A stretch of 64,000 nt of DNA, taken from positions 41,030,370 through 41,094,369 of the forward strand of contig NC_065923.1 of NCBI RefSeq assembly GCF_024586455.1. Direction: 5' to 3'. A model generated the notes under the pieces. It did no database searches. It worked only from the letters and a program-made list of their open reading frames with translations, and had not been told where the DNA came from. The translations under genes and the position numbers were made by a program. Positions 1 to 11,479 of this stretch are shown here, piece by piece. How positions within the stretch are numbered: the stretch's first letter is position 1; the number at the start of each line of letters is the position of its first letter. This DNA is from Bactrocera neohumeralis. Its lineage: Eukaryota; Arthropoda; Insecta; Diptera; Tephritidae.

Positions 1-185
1 ATTCTAAATGAACCGCACCGCCTGGTGGTCGGAAATGAATCAACCCACATTGTCTATATGATTTTTTGGAATTAGGGTTATCGCAATAGATCCATTCTTC
101 ATCAGCAGTCACAAGTCAAAGTAAAACGACTTCCTTTTGTAACGTTCAAGCAGCATTTCTGACGCAAAATCATTTTAAACGCGGC
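1..185 (-). pseudogene. mariner transposase relic, cut by window edge
   Basis: Read on the minus strand, the stretch encodes a decayed central mariner transposase segment. It includes a VTADEEWIYCDNPNSKKS-like string, which matches the family pattern VTGDEKWIYYDNPKRKKS around the first catalytic Asp. In this copy the usual GDE is ADE, so the Asp is kept. Frameshifts surround it and no open frame of useful length remains. The rest of the element would lie outside the window. Confidence 0.55.
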
Positions 186-239
186 TTCAATTCATAAGAA
201 CCTTCTCTTATTCTCAATCGAACTTAAAGTACTGAATTA

Positions 240-430
240 ACAAGTAGGAAAGGGTTAAGTTCAGGTGCAACTGAACACTTTATCCTCTTGCAATTGGCAA
301 GAATTAAAGCCAGGGAAATACCTTAAGATGTAAAACGTCAACCAGAGGATCGGAATCTAAGAAATTTTATGTATACATATACTCTTTATAATTCATACAC
401 TGACCGACAAATAAGTATAAGATTTGTTAG
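240..430 (+). repeat. DINE-like dispersed repeat, terminal fragment (family C)
   Basis: It begins with an AACAAGTAGGAAAGG-type end and carries a short palindrome: GTTCAG at 259-264, a 6-nt loop, CTGAAC at 271-276. The same layout recurs at 431, 28737, 37388 and 39760-39809 (inverted). It is probably the end module of a non-autonomous, non-coding repeat. Confidence 0.55.
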
Positions 431-1445
431 AACAAGTAAGGAAGAGCTAAGTTCGGGTGTCACCGAACATTTTATACTCTCGCATGATAAAGTGATAATC
501 GAGTTTTCATTATCCGCTATCATCATTGGTTCCTAATGGGTATATTATGCAGAGAAGGCATCAGATGGAATTCAAAATAGCGTTATATTGGAATAAGGCG
601 TGGTTGTGAACCGATTTCACCCATATTTCGTACATGTTATCAGGGTGTTAAGAAAATATTATATACCGAATTTCATTGAAATCGGTATAGTAGTTCCTGA
701 GATATGGTTTTTGGTCCATAAGTGGGCGAGGCCACGCCCATTTTCAATTTTTCAAAAAAGCCTGGGTGCAGCTTCCTTCTGCAATTTCTTCCGTAAAATT
801 TAGTGTTTCTGACGTTTTTTGTTAGTCGGTTAACGCACTTTTAGTGATTTTCAACATAACCTTTGTATGGGAGGTGGGCGTGGTTATTATCCGATTTCTT
901 CCTTTTTTGAACTGTATATGGAAATACCTGAAGGAAACGACTCTGTAGAGTTTGGTTGACATAGCTATAGTAGTTTCCGAGATATGTACAAAAAACTTAG
1001 TAGGAGGGCGGGGCCACTCCCACTTTTCCAAAAAAAATTACGTCTAAATATGCCACTCCCTAATGCGATCCTTTGTGCCAAATTTCACTTTAATATCTTT
1101 ATTTATGGCTTAGTTATAACATTTTATAGGTTTTCGGTTTCCGCCATTTTGTGGGCGTGGCAGTGGGCCGATTTTGCCCATCTTCGACTTTACCAAGATT
1201 CATCATGATATCTCAATTTTTACTCAAGTTACAGCTTGCACGGACGGACGGACGGACAGACGGACGGACGGACAGACAGACATCCGGATTTCGACTCTAC
1301 TCGTCACCCTGATCACTTTGGTATATATAACCCTATATCTGACTCTTTTAGTTTTAGGACTTACAAACAACCGTTATGTGAACAAAACTATAATACTTCC
1401 TTAGCAACTTTGTTGCGAGAGTACAAAAAGGAAAGTCATTATATG
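431..1445 (+). repeat. DINE-1/mini-me-like repeat, family B copy 1, with GTCY microsatellite
   Basis: The left end carries a perfect hairpin, GTTCGG/CCGAAC at 451-468. A (GGAC/AGAC)n microsatellite lies at 1241-1281. The right end reads TTTGTTGCGAGAGTA. The same 1-kb unit is seen inverted at 38738-39809 (plus 40578-40612) and truncated at 54922-55720. GTCY microsatellites plus a terminal stem-loop are typical of mini-me/DINE-1 (Helentron-type) elements of flies. No transposase is encoded. Assignment to that superfamily is inference. Confidence 0.6.
1241..1281. repeat. (GGAC/AGAC)n microsatellite
   Basis: An uninterrupted run of GGAC and AGAC tetranucleotides, equivalent to (GTCY)n on the other strand. 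It lies inside repeat B and is probably part of the element rather than independent slippage. Confidence 0.85.
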
Positions 1446-1829
1446 TAGTATGGGAGTTGAGTTAGTATCGAACTGCTATTATCCATGAACTATTATCATT
1501 AAGGTACCTCACATGCAATCACCACTCATATGGAGCAAAGTCAGCCGGATGTTCGGTTATAAAAGGGCTGGTTCAAGTTTTCGCTCAAATTTATATATTT
1601 TAGGCACAAACTTACACTGTCATCATTAAAACACGCTCTCCCAATTTCATTGAGGTAACTCAAATATTGGCTTTATATCCAGTATAAAGTCAACTGGAAG
1701 TTCGCAAATCTTTATATTAGGTATAAGGGGGCTCATAAATACTATTGTCAGAGAATGATGATCCATGGATTTCAATTATATATTTCACACATTTATCAAT
1801 ATTTTCGGTCAAAAATTAACTATAGATAC
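1446..1829. other. no recognised feature
   Basis: AT-rich sequence between two repeat-B-type blocks. I see no supported gene or repeat boundary. Confidence 0.4.
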
Positions 1830-2150
1830 TGGGGTCCACATATTCGGTACCTAGAATTTTGAACAGTTTTGGTTGGATTTGGACAATTTTTGTTCAAAAG
1901 ATGCCATACTTTAAGGTTATTATTACTGCAAAATTGTGTTATATGGGAAGTAGGCGTGGTTGTAGTCTGATTTTGCCTATTTTCACACTGCAACATAGGA
2001 ATGTTAGAGAAGTGATATATACTAAATTTAGTCGAAATCGTTTGGTCTGGTCCCGTGGCGGTGCCACGGATTTCAACTTTTCTCGTCATCCTGATCATTT
2101 ATATACTATATATGTACACAACCCTATAGTTTTAGGTGATACGTAGAGGT
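1830..2150 (+). repeat. divergent repeat-B-like fragment
   Basis: It contains phrases shared with repeat B: an AGGCGTGGTT...TTTTGCC stretch, CGTCATCCTGATCATTTATATA and ...ACAACCCTATAGTTTTAG. It is a diverged, incomplete relative and has no coding content I trust. Confidence 0.4.
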
Positions 2151-2223
2151 TTTCTTGTGACGTCAATACGTAATACAAACAACAGCTGCATTTAGGGAAA
2201 TTATTGTTTAACATAATAAATAT

Positions 2224-2610
2224 TTATGATTTTCGTAAATATTTGGCTGCTGAAGGATCAGTTTTAAGCCTCCGACAATAATCGGTTAGCATTCGTGCGT
2301 TCCATTTCCCTTGATAGCGCTTCTCCATTAAAGAGATGTCCTGAAGAAACCTCTCGCTGTTTTCGTCACTCACAACACCCAAATTTTCTGGAGAGAAATC
2401 CAAACGAAAGCTTACACCCCTGAACTTTATATGACATTATGAGTTCATTTATCACCTCTTTGTTATTATTGTCCGATTAAGTGTTTCCTAGAATATGTTG
2501 GTTAACATTCACAAAAAAATTCCAGGCGAGTTTTTCCTGATCATTCACCTTATTTGTAAGCCTACAAATATTCCTTCTTTAATTTAGGCTTCACCGAGTT
2601 TGGGGAATTC
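2224..2610 (-). pseudogene. relic of an unnamed arthropod repeat-associated protein
   Basis: Minus-strand frames give, with frameshifts, the C-terminal part of a protein family I have seen many times as hypothetical proteins in arthropods and cnidarians. In order: an IKEGIFVGLQIR string, EKLAWNFFVNVNQHILGN, EVINELIMSYKVQGCKLSF, then FSPENLGVVSDENSERFLQD, MEKRYQGKWNARMLTDYC and a terminal AKYLRKS before a stop at 2224-2226. The hallmark is the PENLG...ERF.QDI..MEKRYQGKW core. The function of the family is unknown to me. Its high copy number suggests a mobile or TE-linked origin. This copy has at least one frameshift and a small deletion before FSPENLG, so it is dead. Confidence 0.6.
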
Positions 2611-2747
2611 ATCTTTCAGATATACTGTCATCCTAGGTATAACTTAAAAAAAATTTTCTCAGGCCGAGCACTGTCTGGGTCTGTTAGCCGAAGATAAGTC
2701 TGGTTACTGGGTAGTGTGTTTAGACTTAGTTATCTATAGTACCTGTC

Positions 2748-2958
2748 CAATAAATTACGAACGAACAAAAAAATTATCCGGAGTTCTAACGTTAATCATT
2801 AATAAAAACATAAATATTTGGCGTATTTAAAAAAAAAATTATTTTTTATATGCTATATACATTAAACTTAAATTATCAAATTTTTGTATTGAATCATATT
2901 CAATATTATTAAATTATATTAAAAATATTAAATTTTTGTTTTCGTTCGTAATTTATTG
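2748..2958. mobile_element. short AT-rich MITE with inverted ends
   Basis: CAATAAATTACGAACGAACA at 2748-2767 is mirrored by CGTTCGTAATTTATTG at 2943-2958. The arms flank about 165 bp of very AT-rich DNA with no ORF. The size and inverted ends fit a miniature inverted-repeat element; the superfamily is not resolved. Confidence 0.55.
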
Positions 2959-2959
2959 C

Positions 2960-3545
2960 TACTCAAACGCAATAGTTATACAGTCATATACTCGTATTCA
3001 ACAAAGAAATTCCTTTAAATTTTATGAGCGGAATCAAATTTCTGCTGCCGAAATGTTCAGAATGTTGGAAAAGGCCTTCGGTGATAATTTTTTGTCGCGA
3101 GCAAGTGCGTTTGATTGGTATAAATTATCCAAAGAGGGTCGAGAACGCGTTGACGACAAACCACGTCCAGGACGGCCATTAACATCAACTGATGATCAAC
3201 AGGTGAATAAAATAAAGGAATTGGGTCTTGAGAATCAACAATTAACGGTCAGAGGTTTCACTGGCTTCGTTGGAATATCAGAAGGATCAGTGAAAACCAC
3301 TTTGAAAGAACATTTAAGTCAAAGAAAAGTGAAAGCATCATTGTTATGTTATGTGTTATGCGTCCTTGCGCGAAGCTATTCATAAAAGAGACCGAAATTA
3401 TAGGCCGAAAACTGTGGGTTTTTGCACCACGAAAATGCACCGTGAGTTTTATGCCAAATTTTTGAAGCAATATCATACCACAACCACCGTATTCGCTTGA
3501 TTTAACTCATTCTAAAGAAATTTCGCCTCAAAAAATCTTTTTAGG
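2960..3545 (+). pseudogene. internally deleted mariner transposase
   Basis: An open frame from 2936 to 3385 carries the mariner N-terminal DNA-binding region: ISAAEMFRMLEKAFGD, then FDWYKLSKEGRERVDDKPRP with GRPLTSTDD, then the second helix-turn-helix GISEGSVKTTLKEHL. After about position 3345 the reading jumps to material that in intact elements lies far downstream (an LREAI..KR-type segment, LHHENAP-like and KFLKQ...PPY-like pieces in shifted frames). The first catalytic Asp region is therefore missing. The relic is a deletion derivative of the irritans-type mariner group. Confidence 0.7.
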
Positions 3546-4555
3546 GACTATACTTACTTTCTGCGAGAGTACAGGTTTCTTAGCTCCCCTTAAGTAAGTG
3601 CGTACATTTTTATTTGTGTAAGCATACTCATTAAGTTTAATTTCTGACGCAAAAGCATGATCTCTCGTTTTGGATATTATGTATATATCCACAGGTATCT
3701 AAGATTATCAAATTACCTCGGGGCATACTTATGCATGCCTGTTTAGCTGGAACTCCGCAGGCTGACATGTACAAAGTATCAATTAACTAACTCCACCTTC
3801 TTTTTAATTACAGCCGCCGGGCAGTCACGATAAACGTTGTCAGCAACAGAATTCTACTGGCAACAAAAATTTTTGCAATACCAAATATACTTAAATATAT
3901 GTATGTGAAGGTGCTCAGGTGCGTAAATGTTTGAGCGACTTTTTACTTGTGACAGGCTTCAACACTAAAACTTTGTACTTGATTCAAATTCATAACGCAA
4001 ATTGAGCAAAAAGGCAAATTGCTGACATGGAAAGTTACAATTTATTTAATCACTCTAGTTTAAGAGTTGCGACAAGTGCTCTGGGCTGGTGCACCCAGTA
4101 AATGCGCCTTTGGGCAATATGAACGCACGAATATATGTAGGTATATATGGGTATGTATAATTAAGTATAGCGAGTATGATGAAAAGGAGTTAAGCAATGC
4201 TCTTAATTGCAGCAAAGAAACATAGGTACACCTTCGTGAAAACCATGAAAACAAAGAAGTCGACTTGCCTATGTTGTATTAACATCATTACCGCTCTCTC
4301 ACACTTATTAGTGGAATTTTTGAGAGTCTTTCGTTCGGCGCTTGAATAAGACGTTAATTTGCAGCAACTCATTAGGCTAAGCGCATTTATAATAACAGAA
4401 ACTAATTCAAATCTAGCCAAAGGGCAGATAAAAGATAAATGATACGAAATTTTAAATAACAAAAATATAAGAGCTGAAGATATTGATATCAGTGTTAGAT
4501 ATAAAAAGTGATTCTCTCTGATTTTTCGAGTTGGTGGTTGACAGCAATCATTACA
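3546..4555. other. no recognised feature
   Basis: About 1 kb of AT-rich sequence. ORFs here are short and show no family pattern I recognise. Confidence 0.4.
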
Positions 4556-5115
4556 CTGGAAAGGAAAATGAGATGTCCTTATGAAACTTGGCACACGTAT
4601 CCGTTGGAATCCAGGGTGAGTTGGTCGTAATTGACCACAGTCACGACCACAAAACGCCATTAAACGAAGCAAGGACATCTCTAGGCTAAGAAAATTCAAA
4701 AAGTAGGCGTGGTCCCGCCTCCTAAACGTATTAATGTAATTAACTTCCAAGCCACGGAAACTAAATCAACCAGATTTTCTGAGGTGAAGGATTTTTCGCA
4801 ATTCTTCATCTGCAGTGAAATGTATAACAGGTAATAACCCCATCTACTCCTCATATGAAGGATTTGTTAAAAACTACTAAAAGTGCCATTACTCCCTGAA
4901 TAATGTGACAAACGTATTGAATTTCACAGCCAATACTGAAGAGTTTTCTAGATTCGTTAGGTAAAATCCTATATCCCAGGAACTACGTAACCAAATTTAA
5001 TCAAATTAGTAAACCCAAGCATTCATATTGCACACTGATAAAATGGGCGAAATGGTATGACAACCACGCCTACTTCTCATATTACAAACTTTTAAATTTC
5101 TTCTGATTCATAACT
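4556..5115 (-). repeat. divergent repeat-B-like DNA
   Basis: It contains TGAAACTTGGCACACGTATC, matching the repeat B phrase TGAAACTTGGTACACGTATT at 38960. Later phrases of the type 'caggaactac', 'aatgggcg' and 'accacgcctactt' resemble other parts of B. Similarity is patchy and there is no coding evidence. Confidence 0.4.
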
Positions 5116-5179
5116 TTACAGTATCCAAATCAAGCATGAAGTCAGAATAAAAATTTGATTGATTGCCAATAACGTTTCT

Positions 5180-5960
5180 TTGTCTTTTCCCCATGTGCTG
5201 CCGGCAAGCGACTTTAGGATTTTGTAGAGACTCTGTACTTGGCAATAATCACATATAATAGTCAATCAATAATAATAAATCCCAGCGTTATTGACATTCG
5301 GAGTTTTGACGTCATCGACTGCAATATTAAAGTCAAGTCTGTTCTCTTTCGTCCAGTTTGTGAATATGGTCGCTGTGGATTTAGTGGGGGAGAGTGTAAG
5401 GCTTATTGCAGCGAAGAACCGAGAAAGGTCGAAGAGATAACCGTTTACTTTTGAGGACGTGTTATCGATTCCGTTTGCCGACGTCATTATCGCGCAATCA
5501 TCAGCGTACGAGATGACAGAAATTCGCTCTGTTGGTTGAAGAAGTTTCGAAATGTAGAAATTAAACAGCAACAAGAGAGAGGTCACCACTTCCGAATCCC
5601 CTGTATAATTCTTCACAATTTAGAATTTTTACCTCGAAACAGTACTTATGGTTGCCGACAGCTCAATGTAGTTTTAGTCCACCTCTTAGACCCTGGCGGG
5701 TGCGTGGATTGTATTGTTCCATGTAGCATTGTGTGGTTGACTATGCCAAAGGCTTTTGACAAGTCTAAATGTGGTGGTGCTGTACACTTTACGGAAGCCA
5801 TGCTGGTGGCCTGCTAGACTTAATTGTAGGTCTGGTAAGCCTTCGAGCTTTTGCCTTTTTATTCGACTCAAATTTTTGAGTGGCTTTTTGCAGTTTTTAT
5901 TTATCATATAAGAATTTTTTTTCAAAATGGACTTCGAATCAACCTCATAATTCCACATAG
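5180..5960 (-). pseudogene. jockey-type LINE reverse transcriptase fragment
   Basis: The upstream part (5958-5686) has QHGFRKVYSTTTF, matching the jockey RT motif QHGFR..HSTTTAL. The downstream part (5616-5266) has LLLFNFYISKLLQP, then ISYADDCAIMTS with the catalytic YADD box, then a LSPTKSTATIFT-type segment. These are RT fingers/palm blocks of a non-LTR retrotransposon that reverse-transcribes its own RNA at the target site. The two parts lie in different frames with stops between, and the endonuclease and 3' end are missing. It is a dead fragment although the YADD aspartates survive. Confidence 0.75.
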
Positions 5961-6149
5961 CAGAGCCCAGTTACCACTCCACATCCTCTAGGTAGTCGGT
6001 GTAGATCACACCTTTAGTTTAGTATAAAGTTATACGAATACCTGAAGGTATTTGCCCATTTTTGACACTGAAAAAGAATCGTTGCACAATTGGACATGAA
6101 TCAAAAGACATGTTAGCGCTTGTAGGATTCGCTACTCTCCAGCACTTGA

Positions 6150-6800
6150 CTTATCGAAGACATCTAATATATGTATGTATATCTCCGGACTGAATAAGAC
6201 AGCGAAGAAAATGGGTCTGGTTGTGAACGATGGCAAGACCAAATATCTTCTGTCGTCAAACAAACAGTCATTGCTCTCGCGACTTGGCACCCACGTCACT
6301 GTTGACTGTCAAAACTTCGAAATCATAGATAATTTCGTCTATCTTGAATTCATACTAACACAAACAACAATGTCAGTCTCGAAATGCAACTCAGAATAAC
6401 TTTTGCCAACAGGTTCTACTTTGTACTGAGTAGGCAATTGAGAAGTAAAGTCCTCTCGACTCGACGAACAAAGGCTAAACTTTACAAGTCACTTATCATC
6501 CCTGATATATGGTGCAGAAGCATGGACGATGACAACGTTACGAATTTTCGAGAGAAAGGTTCTGCAGAAGACTTATGATCTTTTGCGCATTGGCTCTTAG
6601 TTCAATCGGCAGCGGTTACGGTTAATGGATGAACACACTCCACCTCTAAAAGTTTTCGATATTGTACCCGCCGGGGGAAGCAAAAGAAGAGGAAGACCAC
6701 CATTCCATTGGAAAGACCTAGTGGAGCTGAATTCGGTTACACTTGAAATCTCCAATTGGCTCCAAACAGCGAAAAGAAGAATGACTGCCGAGTGGTTGTA
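6150..6800 (+). pseudogene. LINE fragment, RT C-terminus (same family as 39810-40577)
   Basis: The plus strand encodes KKMGLVVNDGKTKYLLSSNK, then HVTVDCQNFEIIDNFVYL, RRTKAKLYKSLIIP, and later broken EHTPPLKVF and a GRPPFHW-like tail. These match, in order, the intact-looking C-terminal ORF at 39848-40513 (minus). Several frameshifts and the missing upstream palm show an old 5'-truncated insertion. Confidence 0.75.
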
Positions 6801-7840
6801 AACTGCCTCGATATCTGATCATCTCGTTTGCACATCATTTTACAAAACACAGATGCAAAATCTATAATTACTTACTTTCGTTTACATCTATAAATACTTA
6901 AAATTTCTGTTCAAACTTAATTTCCACGCTTTAATGTGTATATTTATTCAAACAAAGCCACCAGTTCCATGCCTATGTTGTTGCACGGCACGTTTATTTT
7001 ACAATTTTGCTCAATAGCAATTTCATGTGCATTGCACCCCACAGATTTTTCATACACATGTGCGAACCCATGTTTTGTGTGTGCGACATGAGGTGCTTGC
7101 TCACCTGAATACAATTTTGTTCAAAACCATTCATAACCCATAAAATACTTCGTCGTCATATACCCCGGCTTGACTTGCCATTTATAACCCGAAGAATTAG
7201 CGGAATATCCGTCAAAGTGCCGTGAGCTACCAAATCAACACCAACAGTTTGGGCAGCCAATCAAGCTGTTACTTGTCAAGTGAAAATATCAACGTGAAGT
7301 TGCAGTTTTTTACAACAGCCATAAAAAATACAACAACAACAGTTGCGGGAGCAGTAGCAAATTGCTGCAAATTTTAATTGTAGCTTGCAATGCCTCGAGC
7401 GTGTTCAAGAATTATTCATATTAAAGCTGGGCCTGTGAGAAATACGTAAGCTCAAAACAACGAGAAAGGAATATGTATAAAGGCGTTTTCTAAGTAGTTC
7501 GTTAGTAGGTAGAAAGAACTCCGAAATTAGAGATTTGGAAACGTACATACTTTTCAAGTATTATACGTATATTGTTTAAGATCCCATTTCTGTTTTGATT
7601 TTTCGATGGCATGAGTTCTTAGGAACACCGTAGTCCGTAAAGAGAGTATTGGAAAAAGTAGTTTCGTTTAGTAGCGGATTTTTGTATCGAAATGTTAAAT
7701 ACTTGTACATGTTGAATAAGGCTTAAAGCACAGAAATTTGATGCAAAGTTGTGTTATTTTATAGGGCTCTAGATTGCCCTAACCTTAAACTAAGTCCATA
7801 ACAAAAGGACTTATATAGGGAAGTTTTTTCAAACTTCAAT
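6801..7840. other. no recognised feature
   Basis: Mixed-composition sequence of about 1 kb without a family match. It may be single-copy intergenic DNA. I see no splice-supported exon. Confidence 0.35.
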
Positions 7841-8870
7841 TTATTTTTTTATATTCATAATGAACTTTAATGAACCAAATATGTATCATTTTGGTCGACC
7901 ACTTTTTGCTATTTTTCCGCTAGAGACATTATTCCATCAGTGCAAAACTTTTCTGGTGTTCTAGCGTTGTCCTGATGGAAGACGAAGCCCTTTCTGTTGT
8001 TCAGTTCTGGCCGTTTTTTTCTATAGCTTGCTTCAATCTCATCAGTTGTTGACAACAAAATGTAGAATCAATCGTTTGACCAGGCTGGAGCAGCTCATAG
8101 TGGATGATTCCTTTCCAAACATTCAGCATAACCACACGAGGCGCCATCCTGGCTTTGCGACCATTTGTTGAGCTTCACCACGCTTGGACCAAAATCTTTT
8201 TCCCTCATTATTGTCGCATTTGATCCACTTTTCGTCCCCTGTTACCATTCGCTTCAGAAATGGTTCGATTTCATTTCTTTTCAGCCAACAATCGCAGATG
8301 GTAATTCGGTGCATTAAATTTTTCTCAGACAATTCCAGTGGTAACCAAACATCGAGCTTCTTTTTGTAGCCAGCCTTTTTCAAATGGTTCAAAACCGTCT
8401 GATGATGAATGTTAAGTTCCTTAGCGATGTCGTGGCTGCTTATGTGACGGTCCTGAACAATTTTTACTATGCATAATTTCATCGACTTTTTCAACGATAG
8501 GTCGACCATCTTTCACATCGAAATTCTCAGAACGGAAGCGGGCGAACCATTGTTGTGCTACACGAACTGATACAGCATTGTCTCCGTAAACTTCACAAAT
8601 TTCATTGGGGACCTGCGTGGCATTCTTTCCTTTTTTATACAAAAATTCAAAATTTCTTCATTATTTTCACTCATTTTTGAACAGCTGTAACTCTTTTTCC
8701 AGTTCCCCGAATTTAATTTTTTTTGGTTAAATAAAGCTTAAAAACCAACACTGTGTGGTATGACACAATGTGATTGGTACTGGACTGGACTGGCACTGGA
8801 GATGTACGACAGCAACTGAGTCTATTGACAAAATACGAAAAGACTTTTTCGACTACCCAATTGTTTATCA
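7820..8870 (-). pseudogene. mariner transposase relic (Hsmar1/SETMAR-like type)
   Basis: Two overlapping minus-strand frames (8642-8421 and 8509-8123) make up the N-terminal half. There is an HTH of the type NEICEVYGDNAVSVRVAQQW, then DGRPIVEKVDEI, then HISSHDIAKELNIHHQTVLN, a KKLDVWLPLELSEKN string and the catalytic block RMVTGDEKWIKCDN. Further down, degraded frames give GIIHYELLQPGQTIDS and FHQDNAR-like text. This follows the WVPHELTE / VTGDEKWI / LLHDNARPH order of that mariner group. Imperfect inverted ends may be present near 7823 (GGGAAGTTTTTTC) and 8842 (GAAAAGACTTTTTCGACTACC). A frameshift near 8500 and loss of the third catalytic region make it non-coding. Confidence 0.75.
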
Positions 8871-8935
8871 AGACCTAAGTGGATTGGCCAATGTTTAGCT
8901 TTTACTAATACTTAAGAGTCTTGGGCTGGATAAAA

Positions 8936-9540
8936 GTCTGGATTACGTGGACCCAGTTGTTATAAGTGATCAGAGGGACGAGCTTCTCTCTGTCCGTCTG
9001 TCTGGATATACAAAAATAGTTCACCAGTTTTTGACATATCGATTTAAAGTTTTGCACACTTTTCTCCACAAGAAACTATACACTTGTCGGAACCGTCGAT
9101 ATCGGAACACCACGTTATAGAACTGTCACAAACTCACCGATCTAAATCAAGTTTTTTTATGGAAAACACTTTCATTTGGCAGTAAATACTCACGGAGTTT
9201 GGAATGGATTTTATCTAACACCATAACGTAACCTCAGAAGAAAATATTTAGATCGGACCACTCCATTATATAACAGCCCTCAAACTGAATAATAGGTATC
9301 AAGAGCTAACATGGCAAACTTTTTCATTTGACAGGATTTCTACATAAAATTTGGCATAGATTCGTATAATATGCTGTGTTACTGAAGGTCGATACGAATC
9401 TACAAGTGTAAACACAAGGTTAGTGAACTATGAATGTTTGGCCTTAACCTATCTCCACTTCAGGGATTTGTAGAGTTTTCGGGTGTTGCCTCCTCAATTT
9501 ATTTATAAGCTTACGAAAAAATTCCATCTGAATATATTTT
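8936..9540 (+). repeat. DINE-like repeat family A, decayed copy
   Basis: It includes TCTCTGTCCGTCTGTCTGGATATA, then the family phrases '...TTTTTGACATATCGATTTAAAG', '...CTATACACTTGTCGGAACCGTCGATATCGGA', and repeated blocks ending 'TTCATTTGACAGG'. The same order occurs in the better copy at 13675-14225. Confidence 0.55.
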
Positions 9541-10429
9541 TTTAACTAGCTGATCGTTTTCTAAAGAAGCTTATCTAACTGTAACTATTGCCTGCCCCGA
9601 AGTCTCACGCGAATGCAAGTGCGTAAATTTGCGAATCGTAAGCGCCTTACCGTTGACTCGGATTGGTGCCTGCTGGCACTGTTTGATCGAAAAAACACAA
9701 CTTTTAAATATTGTGGCCTTTGGCTGTTACAAACGTGCGTAAATGAATCGCCGGTGGAAACCGCAGCTGCAACAAGCCGCTGCGGTACCAACAGCAACGA
9801 AAAGACGCGAGCACATGTTGCGGTTCTTGTGCGACTTTGCATTTGTTGTGCCGCCTTTGTTATTAAGCAGTCATTTTTTATGTTCCCTCCGCTCGTTGCT
9901 AAAGCGATCTGTTGAAGCTGCGTCTCGGCGTGCCCACCGGTTCTTTCACCGCATTTACAATGTGGGCAATATATGAGTTATTGCCACGGTTTGGACAATA
10001 TGTCGCAACACATTTTCACATGTACAAGTGTACAAGCAACATTATAAATTTGCACGTAGATATATTTATGTATTTGTCTGCGACACTGCAGATTGTAAGT
10101 GCCTCCGGCTGTGGCACGTTGCAGTAATTGTATCGGCGCTGCATTGTAAATCGCCGATTTCCAACTTCTATTTACACCGAAATATTTATTTATAGCTTTT
10201 GTTAGCGTGCCACACTTCGATTATGATGAATATATGTACATATATTCAAATATATACTTCATTGTATTTCAAAACGTTGCGCAAAATGTGACACAACAAT
10301 AGTGCTCGTAATCATAACAGTTAATTTTGGAAATGTTACGTGAAAGGCATGAACTTAGTCCGCCTTTGACACATATTTGACTAAATAAGGAATTGAAATG
10401 AAATTTTCATATAATTATAATCCACTTCG
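9541..10429. other. unassigned, relatively GC-rich stretch
   Basis: It lacks the dispersed-repeat phrases seen elsewhere and has a higher GC content around 9600-10150. Overlapping ORFs of 70-100 codons occur on both strands, but none shows a recognisable domain or splice context. It could be single-copy regulatory or untranslated sequence. Confidence 0.3.
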
Positions 10430-11440
10430 AGGATCCCTACTTTTTCAAGAAAAAACACAGAATCTTCATTTATAATTGGAAATGTTTACTATCATACGAA
10501 AGAACATTCGTTGGCAATTATTTTTTGAAGATTATTTCTTTCAAACGTCGGCCTCGACTAATGGTCCATCCGCTAAGCCCAAGATGAGATGAATCGTTCG
10601 AGCATTTCTACTGGTAACTGGCGAATAACATGCGTGATGTTTTGATCCAAAGCCAGAATCGAAGCAGTATTGTCCGCATAGACTTTAGACTTTATATATC
10701 CCCACATTGGGAAGTGGCGCCATCAAGCCAAGTGTCACCAAGATCACGAGTTTCAATTGCAGGCATCAAAAATCCGTTTTCATGGCGCGATGACGGTTAC
10801 GTTCTCACTGGCATCATTTTTGAAGCAATATGGACCGATGATTCCACTGGCTCACAAACCACACCAAACCGCTGTTTTTTCTGAATCAAATGACACCTCT
10901 TAAATCTCATCAGGTTGCTCTTCGCCCTAAATGCGGCAAATTTAGCTCGAAAACGTCGGTTCTTCTTGGAAAATTTTCAAGGGCCCATAGAGTGAAGCTT
11001 GTCGCTTGGGAGCGTCGAGCGGCTTTAGTTCTTGCACAAGCTGTATTTTGTACGCTTCCAATTTAACTTCTCGACGTAAAATGCGCTAAGTAGTTCCAAA
11101 AGTCAATCTGAGTTACTCCGAATGGCACCGAATCGACTTTCCACGTTCATCGTGTACACTCCCAGCTACGGCGGCCATATTTTCTTTACTGCGTGCTGGA
11201 CGTGGCCTATTCAATTCACTGTTATCCAAAAATGATGCTGGGTCTAAAAATGGCCGATTGTTTTGTCCATATGTTGAGCGAAAAGCGGGAACGTTCTTAA
11301 CAGAACGTGTAAGTCTTCTCATGATCAAATGTCAAACAATACCGAACAAAAAAAAAAAACATAACAGCTTGACACGACTCATGCGTGATCTGTCAAAAAA
11401 AAGCTACTGAAAAAAGTACCTCTACTTGGATCACCCGTTA
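10430..11440 (-). pseudogene. mariner-like element M1, deleted copy
   Basis: The minus strand starts near 11328 with MRRLTRSVKNVPAFRSTYG, the N-terminal signature of a common insect mariner-like family. Broken frames follow in order: LRREVKLEAYKIQLVQELKP, PLKIFQEEPTFSS, EEQPDEI, SEKTAVWCGL, SGIIGPYCF, then WGYIKSKVYADNTAS and VIRQLPVEML. Ends near 10431 (GGATCCCTACTTTTTC) and 11430 (GAAAAAAGTACCTCTACTTG) form imperfect inverted termini. Part of the catalytic core is deleted and several stops occur. Related copies: 19895-21085, 43270-44280, 49040-50930 and around the hAT at 58655-61222. Confidence 0.7.
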
Positions 11441-11479
11441 CATACTTTATATACTTTATAGGGGGGCTACAACATTTTT

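Noticed and set aside
1174..1448. ORFs with RTDRRTDGQTD runs (also 38662-39046 and 13662-13856)
   Set aside because: They are translations of the GTCY microsatellite in DINE-like repeats.
9585..9976. Overlapping 77-100 codon ORFs on both strands
   Set aside because: No recognisable family, no splice signals, and both strands open equally, as expected for chance in GC-richer DNA.
11341..11360. A-run at 11348-11360 as a retroposon poly-A tail
   Set aside because: It lies inside the 5' leader of the minus-strand M1 element and has no target duplication.
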